64,000 nt of DNA from Theodoxus fluviatilis (Eukaryota > Mollusca > Gastropoda > Cycloneritida > Neritidae): positions 1-64,000 of the forward strand of contig JAWQFJ010000555.1 in assembly GCA_034096865.1 (NCBI GenBank). The letters are read 5' to 3'. Shown piece after piece: positions 37,853-45,317 of the stretch. How positions within the stretch are numbered: the first letter of the stretch is position 1; every line of letters starts with the position of its first letter. The position numbers and the translations under genes are program-made. The notes below the pieces were generated by a model that saw only the letters and a list, made by a program, of their open reading frames with translations, was not told the origin of the DNA and did not search any database.

Positions 37853-40800
37853 CAGTTACTGTATTTTACTGCTTTACCATGCAGAGCTGCATTGAGGAGT
37901 TTGGAGGGCGAGTGGGGGAACTGGACAACATTTTGCAGGCTGCCATGGAGTTTGAGATGCACCAAGTCATCAAGGACAGCAGGTAACGCAGCCCCCTTTT
38001 CTCTTTGCAGCAGGCTGTGCACCGAGTGTCATTCAACATAGGCAGCAGGCTGTGCACTAAGTGTCATTCAACACAGGCATCAGGCTGTACACTAAGTATC
38101 ATTCAACATAGGCATCAGGCTGTGCACTAAGTGTCATTCAACATAGGCATCAGGCTGTGAATATAAGTAAAGTATATTTCAACATAGGCAGCAGGCTGTG
38201 AATATAAGTAAAGTATATTTCAACATAGGCAGCAGGCTGTGCACTAAGTATCATTCAACATAGGCATCAGGCTGTGAATATAAGTAAAGTATATTTCAAC
38301 ATAGGCAGCAGGCTGTGCACTGAGTGTCATTCAACATAGGCAGCAGGCTGTGCACTAAGTGTCATTCAACATAGGCAGCATGCTGTGCACTAAGTATCAT
38401 TCAACATAGGCATCAGGCTGTGAATATAAGTAAAGTATATTTCAACATAGGCAGCAGGATGTGCACTAAGTGTCATTCAACATAGGCAGCAGGCTGTGCA
38501 CTAAGTGTCATTCAACATAGGCATCAGGCTGTGAATATAAGTATGTTTCAACATAGACATCAGGCTGTGCACTAAGTGTCATTCAACATAGGCATCAGGC
38601 TGTGAATATATGTGTGTTTCAACATAGGCATCAGGCTGTGAATATAAGTATGTTTCAACACAGGCAGCAGGATGTGCACTAAGTGTCATTCAACATAGGC
38701 ATCAGCTGTAAATGTAAGTGTGTTTCAACATAGGCATCAGGCTGTAAATATAAGTATGTTTCAACGTAAGCAGCAGGCTGTGAATATATGTGTGTTTCAA
38801 ACACAGGCATCAGACTGTGAATATAAGTATGTTTCAACACAGGCAGCAGGCTGCGAATACAAGTGTTTCAACATAGGCAGCAATCTGTTTTTCAACATAG
38901 GCAGCAGGCTGTGTATCTAAGTGTGTTTCAACATAAGCAGCAGGGTGCGAATCTAAGTGTGTTTCAACATAGGCAGCAGGCTGTGTATCTAAGTGTGTTT
39001 CAACATAAGCAGCAGGGTGCGAATCTAAGTGTGTTTCAACATAGGCAGCAGGCTGTGTATCTAAGTGTGTTTTAACATAAGCAGCAGGCTGTGAATCAAA
39101 GTATGTTTCAACATAGGCAGCAAGCTGTGTATCTAAGTGTGTTTCAACATAAGCAGCAGGGTGCGAATCTAAGTGTGTTTCAACATAGGCAGCAAGCAGT
39201 GTATCTAAGTGTGTTTCAACATAGGCAGCAGGCTGTGTATCTAAGTGTGTTTCAGGCAGCAGGGTGCGAATCTAAGTGTGTTTCAGGCAGCAGGGTGTGT
39301 ATCTAAGTGTGTTTCAACATAGGCAGCAGGGTGTGTATCTAAGTGTGTTTCAACACACACAGCAGGCAGTGTATCTAAGTGTGTTTCAACATAGGCAGCA
39401 GGCTGTGTATCTAAGTGTGTTTCAACATAGGCAGCAGGCTGTGAATCTAAGTGTGTTTCAACATAAGCAGCAGGGTGCGAATCTAAGTGTGTTTCAACAT
39501 AGGCAGCAGGCTGTGTATCTAAGTGTGTTTCAACATAAGCAGCAGGGTGCGAATCTAAGTGTGTTTCAACATAGGCAGCAGGCTGTGTATCTAAGTGTGT
39601 TTCAACATAAGCAGCAGGGTGCGAATCTAAGTGTTTTTCAACATAGGCAGCAGGCTGTGTATCTAAGTGTGTTTCAACATAAGCAGCAGGGTGCGAATCT
39701 AAGTGTGTTTCAACATAGGCAGCAAGCAGTGTATCTAAGTGTGTTTTAACACACGCAGCAGGCTGTGAATCTAAGTATGTTTCGACATAGGCAGCAGGTA
39801 CTTCAAAGTGAACTGAACTCAGGTTTCAAGGTTGGTGTGGCAGTCTGACCAGACAAAGACGGCAAGGACTGCTGCACTCACAGAATACACAAATACATGT
39901 ACATTGGACACCAGATTATTTGCAAACATTTATATACTTAAATCTCTCTGAACATTCTGTGGATGTCTGCAACAGTTGAGGTCATTCTTTACATTTTTAA
40001 CAGTGTTTATGCAGGTCTTTTTTATCCTTTGATTAAACCTGGATCTTGGTTATTCATGCACAGGCTTTTGTTAGATCAGCAGACTTGCACAGACTGTTGT
40101 GGTGCTTCGCATCATTCTCTGGGAGGTGCCTAATGGCAAAGGTCATGTCTACTGTGTCTCAGTTTTCTGTGAAGCCTCACCAACTCTCTGTAATGACTTG
40201 ACTGAGATCTTGATATTGTCACTTTCCTGCACTGTTTTAAGTGGCATCTTAAGTACTCTTTTACCCCAAATGTGCCTCTTGGCAGAAAAGAGATTATGAG
40301 ATTGTGCATGAGAAAACAAACATTAAGTTGGAAAAATGACAAAATGAAATGTTTCAACCACGCTATTATTTATTAATTCATGTATATATATTCCAGAAGG
40401 AAAAAAAACTGCATTTTCATAGAGGAATTCTCTAATGTTTTACAGTAATATGAAGTTCTAAAAAGCAGTTATGTAACATAGTGTGCTGATGACAAGCCTT
40501 GTTTCTCATGCAGTCTCATTTTGTTATAGAAATGCAGCCGTTTGTCAACTTATACAGAAATGAAAAGGGTATTGAAAATCTATCCATTTCTTAGACTGAG
40601 GAAGAATGATGTTGTTTTGCAGCACATTTCTGAGCACAGGAAGCTGGTGGTTTGTGGCTCACCTCACGGACATTCTGCATCACTGTGGCCAGATGGACAG
40701 ACAGAAACTGCCGTAAGTTGCACTGTTGACCCATACTGCATCACTGTGGCCAGATGGACAGACAGAAACTGCCGTAAGTTGTACTGTTGACCCATACTGC

Positions 40801-43613
40801 ATCACTGTGGCCAGATGGACAGACAGAAACTGCCGTAAGTTGCACTGTTAACCCATTCTGCATCACTGTGGCCAGATGGACAGACAGAAACTGCCGTAAG
40901 TTGCACTGTTGACCCATTCTACATCACTGTGGCCAGAAGCGCCTTGAGCATGCTGCCAGCATGGATACGTGCGCTATACAAGTAGACATCATCATCATCA
41001 TCATCATGGACAGTCAGAAACTGCCGTAAGTTGCACTGTTGACCCATTCTGCATCACTGTGGCCAGATGGACAGACAGAAACTGCCGTAAGTTGCACTGT
41101 TGACCCATTCTGCATCACTGTGGCCAGATGGACAGACAGAAACTGCCGTAAGTTGCACTGTTGACCCATTCTGCATCACTGTGGCCAGATGGACAGACAG
41201 AAACTGCCATAAGTTGCACTGTTGACCCATTCTGCATCACTGTGGCCAGATGGACAGACAGAAACTGCTGTAAGTTGCACTGTTGACCCATTCTGCATCA
41301 CTGTGGCCAGATGGACAGACAGAAACTGCCGTAAGTTGCACTGTTGACCCATTCTGCATCACTGTGGCCAGATGGACAGACAGAAACTGCCATAAGTTGC
41401 ACTGTTGACCCTAAGAATACAAATATAGGATTGATTGGGGACACTGATTGGCTCAGGGATATGAACTTTCCAAGATGGCAGCATGTGATGACTTGTTGAT
41501 CTTGGGTTTCCTCGTCTTGATCACTGCACAGTCAGCTGGGCAGCAAGACCAAAAGAATTATCATAATTACATGACTAGAAGTAAAAACTATCAGTGATGA
41601 TGGTACTGATGAAGTTACCTTAGTTTATATTTGTGAATCATAAGATATTGTGCATGTTGTTTTCATATTACTTTGATTTGAAGACATTTCCTTTGTTGAA
41701 TTTCCCAGGTGTGGCTCAAGCCTTAGGGAGTTCCTGCTTCTGGAGTATGCCTCCAGTCTGATGTCTCACAAAAGGTAGGCTTTGACCCTGCCAGTGTTTG
41801 CCTGGAGAATACAGCCTAGATTGATTCATATCGCTAGGCTTTGTTCCTGCCAGCGTGTGCCTGGAGAATACAGCCTAGATTGATTCATATCGCTAGGCTT
41901 TGTTCCTGCCAGTGTTTGCCTGGAGAATACAGCCTAGATTTGCTAGATTTTCATTTTAAATTGTTTGTGTGTGTGTGTGGTTTGTTGTTTACTTTTGTTG
42001 TTGTTGTCTTCAACTGTAAGTGTTTATGGAGAATGCACCCATGTTTTAGCACTTAGTCAAGTCATGGCAGTAGAGCCAGAGGCCCTTCCTACCAGTTGCC
42101 TTGAGTTGTAACACTGGAAGAGTGGACTTGAAATTATCCCAAGGCAGAGTTGGCATGCTAACTCCAGTCACAGATGATGAACATGGACAACATTCTACAA
42201 TACTTCCATTGTTGTTTATTAGTATTCATCTCCGTTCGTTATATGGAATTCCATTTTCCTCCTCTTTTACTGTTGTGTCTATGCCTGCTGTGCAATTGCT
42301 CTTAACTGTTTGTATTCTAAATTAATGCATAATTGATTTATGTCTGGATTCTTTTCAGTCTGTGGCAAGTTGGCATTGACTACTTTGACTTCTGCCCAGA
42401 ATTCGGGAGGTGAGTTCTGATTGTGGGAATCATTTCCGTTTTTTTGGCTTGTAAAGTTGTAATTACAGGAAGAGATGTACATAGAAACATGTGCACATGG
42501 TATGAGATATTTTCCTTATATCAGTATTCAAAACCACATGATGATAGTTTCTCAAATACTTTTTGAAATGAAATTCAAATAACATGATGTTGAAGGAAAG
42601 TGAAGCAATCACTGTGAAATGCATCATGTAGCACTTATTGGTTGTAGCTTGTTCAGTTAAGCTGAGGAAATGTTTGTACTTGTACTGCTCTGGCATTTCT
42701 ACATTAAAAAATCACTAATGGCAGAAACTGAGACTTCATTTATTAGAATGAAAACCATGATATGCACAGAGAGTCAAAATGTTGTGCACTTTAAGGCACT
42801 TTGCAGTATGTATATTTATATTTTTGCTCAAACCCTCTTGACAGGTGAGGCCTTTGGAATAATGAACAAAAGACGATGTTAAGATTTGAAATTGTGTTTC
42901 TGTCAGGAAATACCTAGAGCTGTACATTGAGAGGATTCCCATGCAGACAGAGAAGAAAGCCTTGAAGGTTCTCCATGTCCTGGAGGAGAGAGAGCTTCAT
43001 GAACAAGGTATGAATTCCTCGCTCTGGTGTTTGAATCGGCATGACATTAGCAAGACAGTGACTTCAGGGATGCCGCCATAAGGGTTGAAACATCACTTTG
43101 TCAAGACTTTGTCAAGACTTTGTCATTGGTTTCATTCTGAGACCTTCCTCATGTCTAGCCCTCCAACCTATGAAGATAGACGAAGTGGGTACTTTCTCTT
43201 AGTGGAGATAGTGTTAACTAGGGGAGACAACTCCTGAGTGCTTGGGTGCATCAGATGCCTTGTTGGGAATCTGATCACTGTGTTGCCAAATCTGTAATAA
43301 ATCTTTGTTATTGGGAATAGGTAGGATCAAATACAGTTTTGTAGGCATTTGGTGTGATGACTTTTTTCCATCTTGTAAAACTTGACTTCCTGTCATCAAA
43401 GATGAGAGGCAGTGAAACATCAAGCTAACCACCTGGCCACTGGAGTCGGGTCATAAGCAGGTTGGATGCAGAAACCAATTTGCAGACATTGACACTACTT
43501 CCGGTGACCTTGATTTTCTACCCACAGCCCAGAGCATCTGCAAGCAGATGGGAGTGCGATGCATGAGGAGAGGTCGCCTGGGCGGTGCTCTGTCCTGGTA
43601 TCTTCGTGCCAAG
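15504..43613 (+). CDS. NUP85: Nucleoporin NUP85, 16 exons, C-terminus not found
   Basis: NUP85 is an alpha-solenoid scaffold of the Y-shaped (NUP107-160) nuclear pore subcomplex. Exons are 15504-15536 (tentative), 24716-24827, 25357-25455, 25777-25837, 28284-28354, 29924-30037, 33015-33136, 34542-34667, 35670-35792, 36794-36925, 37885-37982, 40623-40712, 41709-41774, 42359-42409, 42907-43007 and 43528-43613. All junctions are GT-AG and all phases agree, giving 495 codons. Family landmarks are [58 protein letters not shown] and Ile-Glu-Arg-Ile-Pro. The vertebrate protein is about 656 residues. The final 160 or so residues are not encoded anywhere I could find before 64000; transposons fill the sequence after 43.8 kb. 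Confidence 0.92.
16383..16520. repeat. 45-bp tandem repeat, three copies
   Basis: Three copies of a unit containing the palindrome CATACATGTACATGTATG followed by AGCAGAATACAGG, in NUP85 intron 1. The surrounding 15540-18300 is AT-rich intron with no recognised gene. A short direct repeat of ATGGCATGATGGATT lies near 17660-17740. Confidence 0.9.
18410..21233. repeat. 34-bp minisatellite, about 83 copies
   Basis: Units of 34 bp built from GGAGGAGGAGCAGTGGC and GGCTATCCACAGTTACT. Because 34 is not divisible by three, all three plus-strand frames read the same 34-residue peptide cycle, and with no stop in the unit this yields open frames of up to 708 codons. Variants (GCATTGG, GGGGGAGC, TATTGG, GCGACTATC) cluster in sub-blocks. 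The array lies in NUP85 intron 1 and resumes at 24036-24155 after a transposon insertion. Confidence 0.96.
22372..22563 (-). pseudogene. piggyBac-like transposase fragment
   Basis: The minus-strand frame encodes [10 protein letters not shown], then Arg-Tyr/Tyr-Arg-Glu-Arg-Phe and Leu-Trp-Arg-Tyr-Leu-His-Leu. This is the pattern of the N-terminal part of the piggyBac DDE domain, and a parallel pattern occurs at 46.5-46.7 kb. It stops after about 63 residues. Upstream, 22600-22700 has two to three short direct repeats (ATTCTTCTGTCTCTCTC) that shift the frame. It is inactive as seen. Confidence 0.6.
22840..22993 (-). other. Transposon leader module with start codon, copy 1
   Basis: This 150-bp stretch is clearly similar to 63875-64000 (minus). 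Both contain a [11 protein letters not shown] start on the minus strand and a matching upstream leader. Here the reading goes on as Pro-Asp-Ala-Asn-Met-Met-Glu-Asp before frame breaks. Confidence 0.65.
24036..24155. repeat. 34-bp minisatellite, continuation
   Basis: Three to four copies of the same 34-bp unit as 18410-21233, in the same orientation. They show that the 2.8-kb element split one array. Confidence 0.93.
24716..24827 (+). CDS. NUP85: NUP85 exon 2
   Basis: After TTTCAG this exon encodes the Trp-Gly-Leu-Gly and Leu-Phe-Val-Phe region, which matches the N-terminal Trp-Gly-Pro-Gly part of NUP85, then an Ala/Arg-rich stretch. The donor is GTATGT in phase 1. Identity is supported mainly by phase and by the exons that follow. 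Confidence 0.7.
25357..25455 (+). CDS. NUP85: NUP85 exon 3
   Basis: It encodes Ser-Ala-Ile-Ile-Ala-Glu-Ile-Arg and [10 protein letters not shown], equivalent to the Arg-Lys-Leu-Phe-Asn-Glu-Ser-His helix of vertebrate NUP85. Splice sites are CCACAG and GTGAGT. Confidence 0.85.
25777..25837 (+). CDS. NUP85: NUP85 exon 4, end duplicated downstream
   Basis: It encodes Ile-Phe-Val-Thr-Leu-Gln and then a Ser/Thr-rich linker of the same length as in vertebrates. It ends CATTCACA before the donor GTAAGC. The exon end and donor are repeated in tandem just downstream (25822-26016). The first donor is chosen because it alone keeps frame and family length. Confidence 0.82.
25822..26016 (+). repeat. Seven tandem copies of the exon 4 donor
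   Basis: A 27-29-bp unit containing CATTCACAGTAAGCATG occurs seven times. Copy one is the real end of NUP85 exon 4 and its 5' splice site. The later copies repeat eight exon bases plus a full GTAAGC donor. Confidence 0.93.
26276..26990. repeat. 77-bp minisatellite, nine copies
   Basis: Units contain GGTATGTTCAAAGTGGGA, GTAGGCAAGCATCTCGG and TTGGAAAGTGTTTATTT, with TTTTGCAGTAG near the end. It lies in NUP85 intron 4. A short GTT run precedes it near 26140-26170. Confidence 0.93.
27096..27821 (+). mobile_element. hAT-like deletion derivative
   Basis: The left end is CAGACCTGCCTAC; the right end, read inward, begins CACCTGCCTAC. Flanking 8-mers TCCTATTG and TGCTATTG match at seven of eight positions, as expected for a hAT target duplication. 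Inside, from 27412, a frame encodes a Lys-rich start and then, after an in-frame TAA at 27535 and a restart at 27544, a BED-like finger with Cys-Gly-Ile-Cys and Phe-Ser-Ile-Ser-His-Gly-Gly. A run of about 20 C near 27718-27738 and of about 20 G near 27790-27811 could pair. The catalytic region is absent. Confidence 0.7.
28201..28283 (+). repeat. Duplicated 3' splice site of NUP85 exon 5
   Basis: Two direct copies of a 41-bp unit (GGCTGTGACCTGCAGTCATG to GGCTTCCCTTGCAG) lie head to tail. The second copy's final AG is the exon 5 acceptor. Confidence 0.92.
28284..28354 (+). CDS. NUP85: NUP85 exon 5
   Basis: It encodes [11 protein letters not shown] and Lys-Ala-Cys, a close match to the family. 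Its acceptor region is a two-copy direct repeat, and sequence matching its donor reappears about 72 bases on. Confidence 0.9.
28715..28890 (+). repeat. SINE-like repeat, copy A, with (CATC)n tail
   Basis: This shares with copies at 34736, 36984, 48550 and 61672 a start like GTAGGGGGTAAGAATAGAC, a middle CTAAGAGGC/GTAAGAGGC-type block, and an end like CTTACATAG...GCTGATAGGCC. A CATC tetranucleotide run follows to about 29090. Confidence 0.65.
28881..29605. repeat. (CATC)n then (CCCT)n arrays
   Basis: CATC repeats to about 29095 pass into a CCTCCCTCC-rich array to about 29605, with AACCACTCCTCCC interruptions. They explain the Gly/Arg/Glu-rich minus-strand open frames. Confidence 0.93.
29924..30037 (+). 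CDS. NUP85: NUP85 exon 6
   Basis: It encodes [15 protein letters not shown], the conserved helix before the central solenoid. Splice sites are CCTCAG and GTGAGT, phase 1 to phase 1. Confidence 0.93.
30085..30307. mobile_element. Second copy of the GTTGTGGTTA MITE (left end degraded)
   Basis: The right end TAACCACAAC (30298-30307) and interior blocks match 10729-11047. The left end is replaced by a G-rich tract at about 30069-30085. Confidence 0.6.
30319..31147. mobile_element. TIR element loaded with TCAAGGTCA motifs
   Basis: GACTCACATG (30319-30328) and CATGTGAGTC (31138-31147) are exact inverted ends. Next to the left end is a run of CCGT units (30364-30404). The interior has about a dozen TCAAGGTCA motifs on both strands, many as overlapping pairs. 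I see no transposase. It lies in NUP85 intron 6. Similar sequences are, to my recollection, common in molluscs. Confidence 0.6.
31199..32304. mobile_element. piggyBac-like element with TTAA target duplication
   Basis: CCTTTAGAGC (31199-31208) and GCTCTAAAGG (32295-32304) are perfect inverted ends, flanked by TTAA at 31195-31198 and 32305-32308, the hallmark of piggyBac insertion. A minus-strand Met-Ala-Thr-Asp-Lys-Glu-Val-Glu start at 32029 leads into an acidic Ser/Asp stretch, as in many piggyBac N-termini, and stops after about 31 codons. A segment with a CCTAGC/GTAAGT-type donor (about 31565-31665) is duplicated at about 31785-31880. The catalytic domain is lacking. Confidence 0.75.
32592..32840. 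repeat. (GT)n-rich microsatellite
   Basis: An imperfect TGTGTG/TGCATG tract in NUP85 intron 6. Its reverse reads as His/Thr-rich open frames with no coding signal. Confidence 0.92.
33015..33136 (+). CDS. NUP85: NUP85 exon 7
   Basis: It encodes Leu-Ile-Asp-Trp-Ile-Arg-Trp-His and a Pro-Ser-Tyr-Trp ending that matches the family helix before the Gln-Gly repeat. The donor is GTCAGT. The following intron contains a 49-bp minisatellite with many copies of a similar CAGGTCAGT donor. Confidence 0.9.
33266..34102. repeat. 49-bp minisatellite, about 17 copies
   Basis: Very uniform 49-bp units containing GGAATGTTTGGACAGCAGG, TCAGTGTGACACTCGGCC and CCAGTGTGTGAG. Each has CAGGTCAGT, a good 5' splice-site match. 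It lies in NUP85 intron 7. The low divergence suggests recent expansion. Confidence 0.96.
34175..34541 (+). repeat. Tandem 3' splice sites before NUP85 exon 8
   Basis: About three 75-bp units (GTGGAAACATTTCTTTC to TGTCTTCCTGCATG) pass into about five 33-bp units made of GGTGTTGTAGGGTATTCCC and TTGTCTTGCTGACA. Each unit has a pyrimidine-rich stretch, CTGACAG, and then GTGT, the same context as the true acceptor at 34541. Confidence 0.92.
34542..34667 (+). CDS. NUP85: NUP85 exon 8
   Basis: It encodes Tyr-Lys-Leu-Leu-Leu-Gln-Gly, Val-Arg-Lys-Leu-Leu-Ser and Leu-Leu-Arg-Lys-Met-Pro, in phase 0 at both ends. The acceptor CTGACAG is the last of a tandem series of similar acceptors. Confidence 0.92.
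34736..34970 (+). repeat. SINE-like repeat, copy B, with (ATC)n tail
   Basis: It begins GTAAAAGAAGACCCACTGC-like, has the TTTGTAAAAGGC block and ends CATAGCCCACAGAGGC. A pure ATC run follows (about 34906-34968). It is related to copies at 28715, 36984, 48550 and 61672. Confidence 0.65.
35181..36145. repeat. GA/GT microsatellites around NUP85 exon 9
   Basis: A short GA then GT tract lies at 35181-35243, and a long imperfect GT tract with TGCATG units at about 35815-36145. Exon 9 (35670-35792) sits between them. The 35250-35660 stretch is intron with nothing recognised. Confidence 0.9.
35670..35792 (+). CDS. NUP85: NUP85 exon 9
   Basis: It encodes [14 protein letters not shown], a signature of the family, and ends Leu-Glu-Ile-Leu-Ala-Gln before GTATCT. 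A long GT microsatellite follows in the intron. Confidence 0.93.
36195..36500 (+). mobile_element. LINE 3' end, 5'-truncated
   Basis: It encodes the last residues ([11 protein letters not shown]) of the same ORF2 as the element at 43791-45801, then the same 3' UTR and an AATAAAGTTTAATCAATC tail. It lies in NUP85 intron 9. Confidence 0.85.
36794..36925 (+). CDS. NUP85: NUP85 exon 10
   Basis: It encodes [15 protein letters not shown] and Asn-Pro-Thr-Val, a near-colinear match to the solenoid core. Splice sites are CTGCAG and GTGAGG. Confidence 0.94.
36984..37130 (+). repeat. SINE-like repeat, copy C
   Basis: It contains TAGACCCACCGCATCTCCC, TATGCAAATCAGAAAAGG and GGCCTTACATAGCCTACAAA, matching copies A, B and the one at 61672. 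There is no clear microsatellite tail. Confidence 0.65.
37508..37850. repeat. (CA)n-rich microsatellite
   Basis: An imperfect CACA/CAGACA tract ending about 35 bases before NUP85 exon 11. It explains the Cys/Val and His/Thr open frames. Confidence 0.94.
37885..37982 (+). CDS. NUP85: NUP85 exon 11
   Basis: It encodes Leu-Asp-Asn-Ile-Leu-Gln-Ala-Ala and Phe-Glu-Met-His-Gln-Val-Ile-Lys-Asp. The donor GTAACG is followed almost at once by about 1.8 kb of minisatellite. Confidence 0.94.
37990..39800. repeat. About 36-bp minisatellite next to the exon 11 donor
   Basis: About 48 units contain CATAGGCAGCAGGCTGTG, with tails CACTAAGTGTCATTCAA in the first part and TATCTAAGTGTGTTTCAA in the second. 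The 36-bp version is divisible by three, giving repetitive open frames. The array begins within about 10-40 bases of the exon 11 donor. It shows two or three higher-order subfamilies. Confidence 0.94.
40623..40712 (+). CDS. NUP85: NUP85 exon 12, 3' end amplified in tandem
   Basis: It encodes [16 protein letters not shown]. Its last 35 nt and the GTAAGT donor form part of a 61-bp unit repeated about ten more times downstream. The first donor gives the phase (2) required by exon 13. Confidence 0.93.
40678..41410 (+). repeat. 61-bp repeat made of exon 12 end plus donor, about 11 copies
   Basis: The unit is the last 35 nt of NUP85 exon 12 (CATCACTGTGGCCAGATGG...), then GTAAGTTGCACTGTTGACCC. Copy one is the genuine exon end. 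Two later copies change the base before TAAG or GT (CCATAAG, CTGTAAG). Near 40937-41008 the array is interrupted by a SINE tail. Confidence 0.95.
40937..41008 (+). repeat. SINE 3' tail inserted in the exon-12 repeat
   Basis: AGCGCCTTGAGCATGCTG and TGCGCTATACAAG followed by an ATC run look like the 3' end of a tRNA-derived SINE. It interrupts one 61-bp unit. Confidence 0.6.
41709..41774 (+). CDS. NUP85: NUP85 exon 13
   Basis: It encodes [16 protein letters not shown]. Splice sites are TCCCAG and GTAGGC. A three-copy repeat starts at the donor. Confidence 0.94.
41775..41940 (+). repeat. Three-copy repeat at the exon 13 donor
   Basis: Units of about 60 bp begin TAGGCTTTG right at the donor and contain TGCCTGGAGAATACAGCC and TTGATTCATATCGC. 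Only the first copy has GTAGGC after the exon. Confidence 0.88.
42359..42409 (+). CDS. NUP85: NUP85 exon 14
   Basis: A short 51-nt exon encoding [14 protein letters not shown], highly conserved in the family. It is flanked by TTTCAG and GTGAGT. Confidence 0.95.
42907..43007 (+). CDS. NUP85: NUP85 exon 15
   Basis: It encodes [15 protein letters not shown] and Glu-Arg-Glu-Leu. Splice sites are TGTCAG and GTATGA. Confidence 0.95.
43528..43613 (+). CDS. NUP85: NUP85 exon 16 (last one found)
   Basis: It encodes Ser-Ile-Cys-Lys-Gln-Met-Gly and Gly-Arg-Leu-Gly-Gly-Ala-Leu-Ser-Trp, ending Arg-Ala-Lys in phase 0 before GTCTGT. In other animals the reading continues through about 160 more residues; no such exon is visible downstream. 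Confidence 0.93.
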
Positions 43614-44546
43614 GTCTGTAGTGCTTTGTTCATTTGGCTTTGACAAATTGTTGTTTTTTTAATAGAATTTTTATAAATTTACTTCAAATATCAAATAATT
43701 ATCCAAACGTGAACTCTAAATCATAGACCATGATAGTGATATTGCTAGACTGTGTGTGTGTCTGTGAGTCTGTGTGTGAGAGAGAGAGAGAAATTAAACT
43801 TTATTAAACTTTATTTTTCAAGGGAAATACACGAATTAAGCATAACTGCCTATCTTACATCCACCCCTTGTTAAAACAAGAAAACAAACAAACAAATCCA
43901 ATCCCATCCCCCACCCCTACCTACCCACCCACCCTCTATCCCACACAAAATTCACACAATAACACAGGTTGCAATCAATTCATGGTAACGAAACACCACG
44001 TTGAAAATAGCCACAAAGTGAATTTAGAATAAGATGAAAGTATCTAGGATGACTGCATAAGAAAAGTATGTAGTTTCAATTTAAATTTTTCTAAAGATTT
44101 CGCAATTTTTAGAGAATTGGATAGTGTGTTCCACATAGTAGCCCCTGAATAAGATAGGCTATGTTTAAACAAATCAATCATAAGTTGTGGTATTATAAAG
44201 TTATGTACACAAATATTTGAATGTTGGAATAAGTTTATCAAATAATCAGGCACATCACAATCATTAATTCTTTTCATTAAGACACATTTATTGAATTGTA
44301 AATGCATATGAAAAGGCAATATGTTAAGTTCTTTCATTTTGTCATTTGTAGATAGTGAACTATCTGTTATCATAAGCATAGAGGCTCTTCGATGCAATGA
44401 CTTCAACCTTTTCAAGTTAGCGTCACTACAGCCATCCCAAATTGTTGGCGCATAATTAACGTGAGATTATATATGAGCATGGAAGAAGATTTTGCAAGTT
44501 TGAACGTCAACAATATGTCTTAAGTTGGAGAGAAGAAATAGATTAA

Positions 44547-45207
44547 CTCAATGACGACGCACCGCATCATGTGATGCGGTGCGCATGTAAATTTCTTGTG
44601 TGTGTTGTAAGGGGCTCTTAACCAGTCGAGGTAGTCTAGTTCTCTTATAAGATAGTGAGGAACATTGTAGATCGTCTGTCTCTGAATTTGAAGAGGATAA
44701 GGCACTGCCAGACTTTGTTTACACATGTGGCAAGAGGTGATTTCAACGCTAAATCACAATGGCGTCGCGGCAGGACGATGAGGATGTTGTTGAAATCGCT
44801 ATGAAAGAAGCATCAGATGAGAAGGACGATGTGATCCCTTTTTCCGAAGATGAAAAAGATGCAGTTTTAGAGGAGCAGATCATAGATATAGTGCACGAAC
44901 TGCTGACAGAAGAAGAGGAATCGGAAACTGATCCGTACACGCTGTCGGCTTAGAGTCGGCCTCACTCCAGTCGAACTAAATACAGGCACGCCAGACGGTA
45001 CCCATCTTTGTTGCAATACTATATTCAAAATAAAATTAACGAGAGAATGACATTGATCTACAAGGATAGAGGAGACAAAGAATGTTCTAATGATGGCAAC
45101 AGTTTTTCCATTGCTTGATTAGTATTTTTTCAGCAATTTCTGTAAAAATGCCCAGAAACATGCGACTCCAGTCAACACAAGCTAAAAATAGTGCCGTCTT
45201 CAATGAG
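44547..45207 (+). mobile_element. 661-bp piggyBac-like insertion in the LINE
   Basis: TTAA occurs at 44543-44546 and 45208-45211. Just inside, CTCAATGACGACGC at the left matches CTCATTGAAGACGGC read inward from the right. Removing the element and one TTAA restores LINE sequence. Inside, 44759-44953 encodes a short acidic protein. A subterminal ACCGCATCATGTGATGCGGT palindrome follows the left end. Confidence 0.8.
44759..44953 (+). pseudogene. Acidic piggyBac-type N-terminal fragment
   Basis: A 64-codon frame, Met-Ala-Ser-Arg-Gln-Asp-Asp-Glu-Asp then Asp/Glu-rich to a TAG. Acidic starts like this are common in piggyBac transposases. The rest of the enzyme is deleted, so this looks like a non-autonomous derivative. 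Confidence 0.5.
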
Positions 45208-45317
45208 TTAATGGATATTTTTTACAAATATAATCAATGTGTGATTGCCATCCTAAATGATCATCAATTATTGCACCAAGAACTTTGTGCTCAACAATTT
45301 TTTTGATCCTCAAAGAA

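Noticed and set aside
38720..39749. Gln/His-rich repetitive proteins
   Set aside because: 36-bp minisatellite next to NUP85 exon 11; no unique flanking coding sequence.
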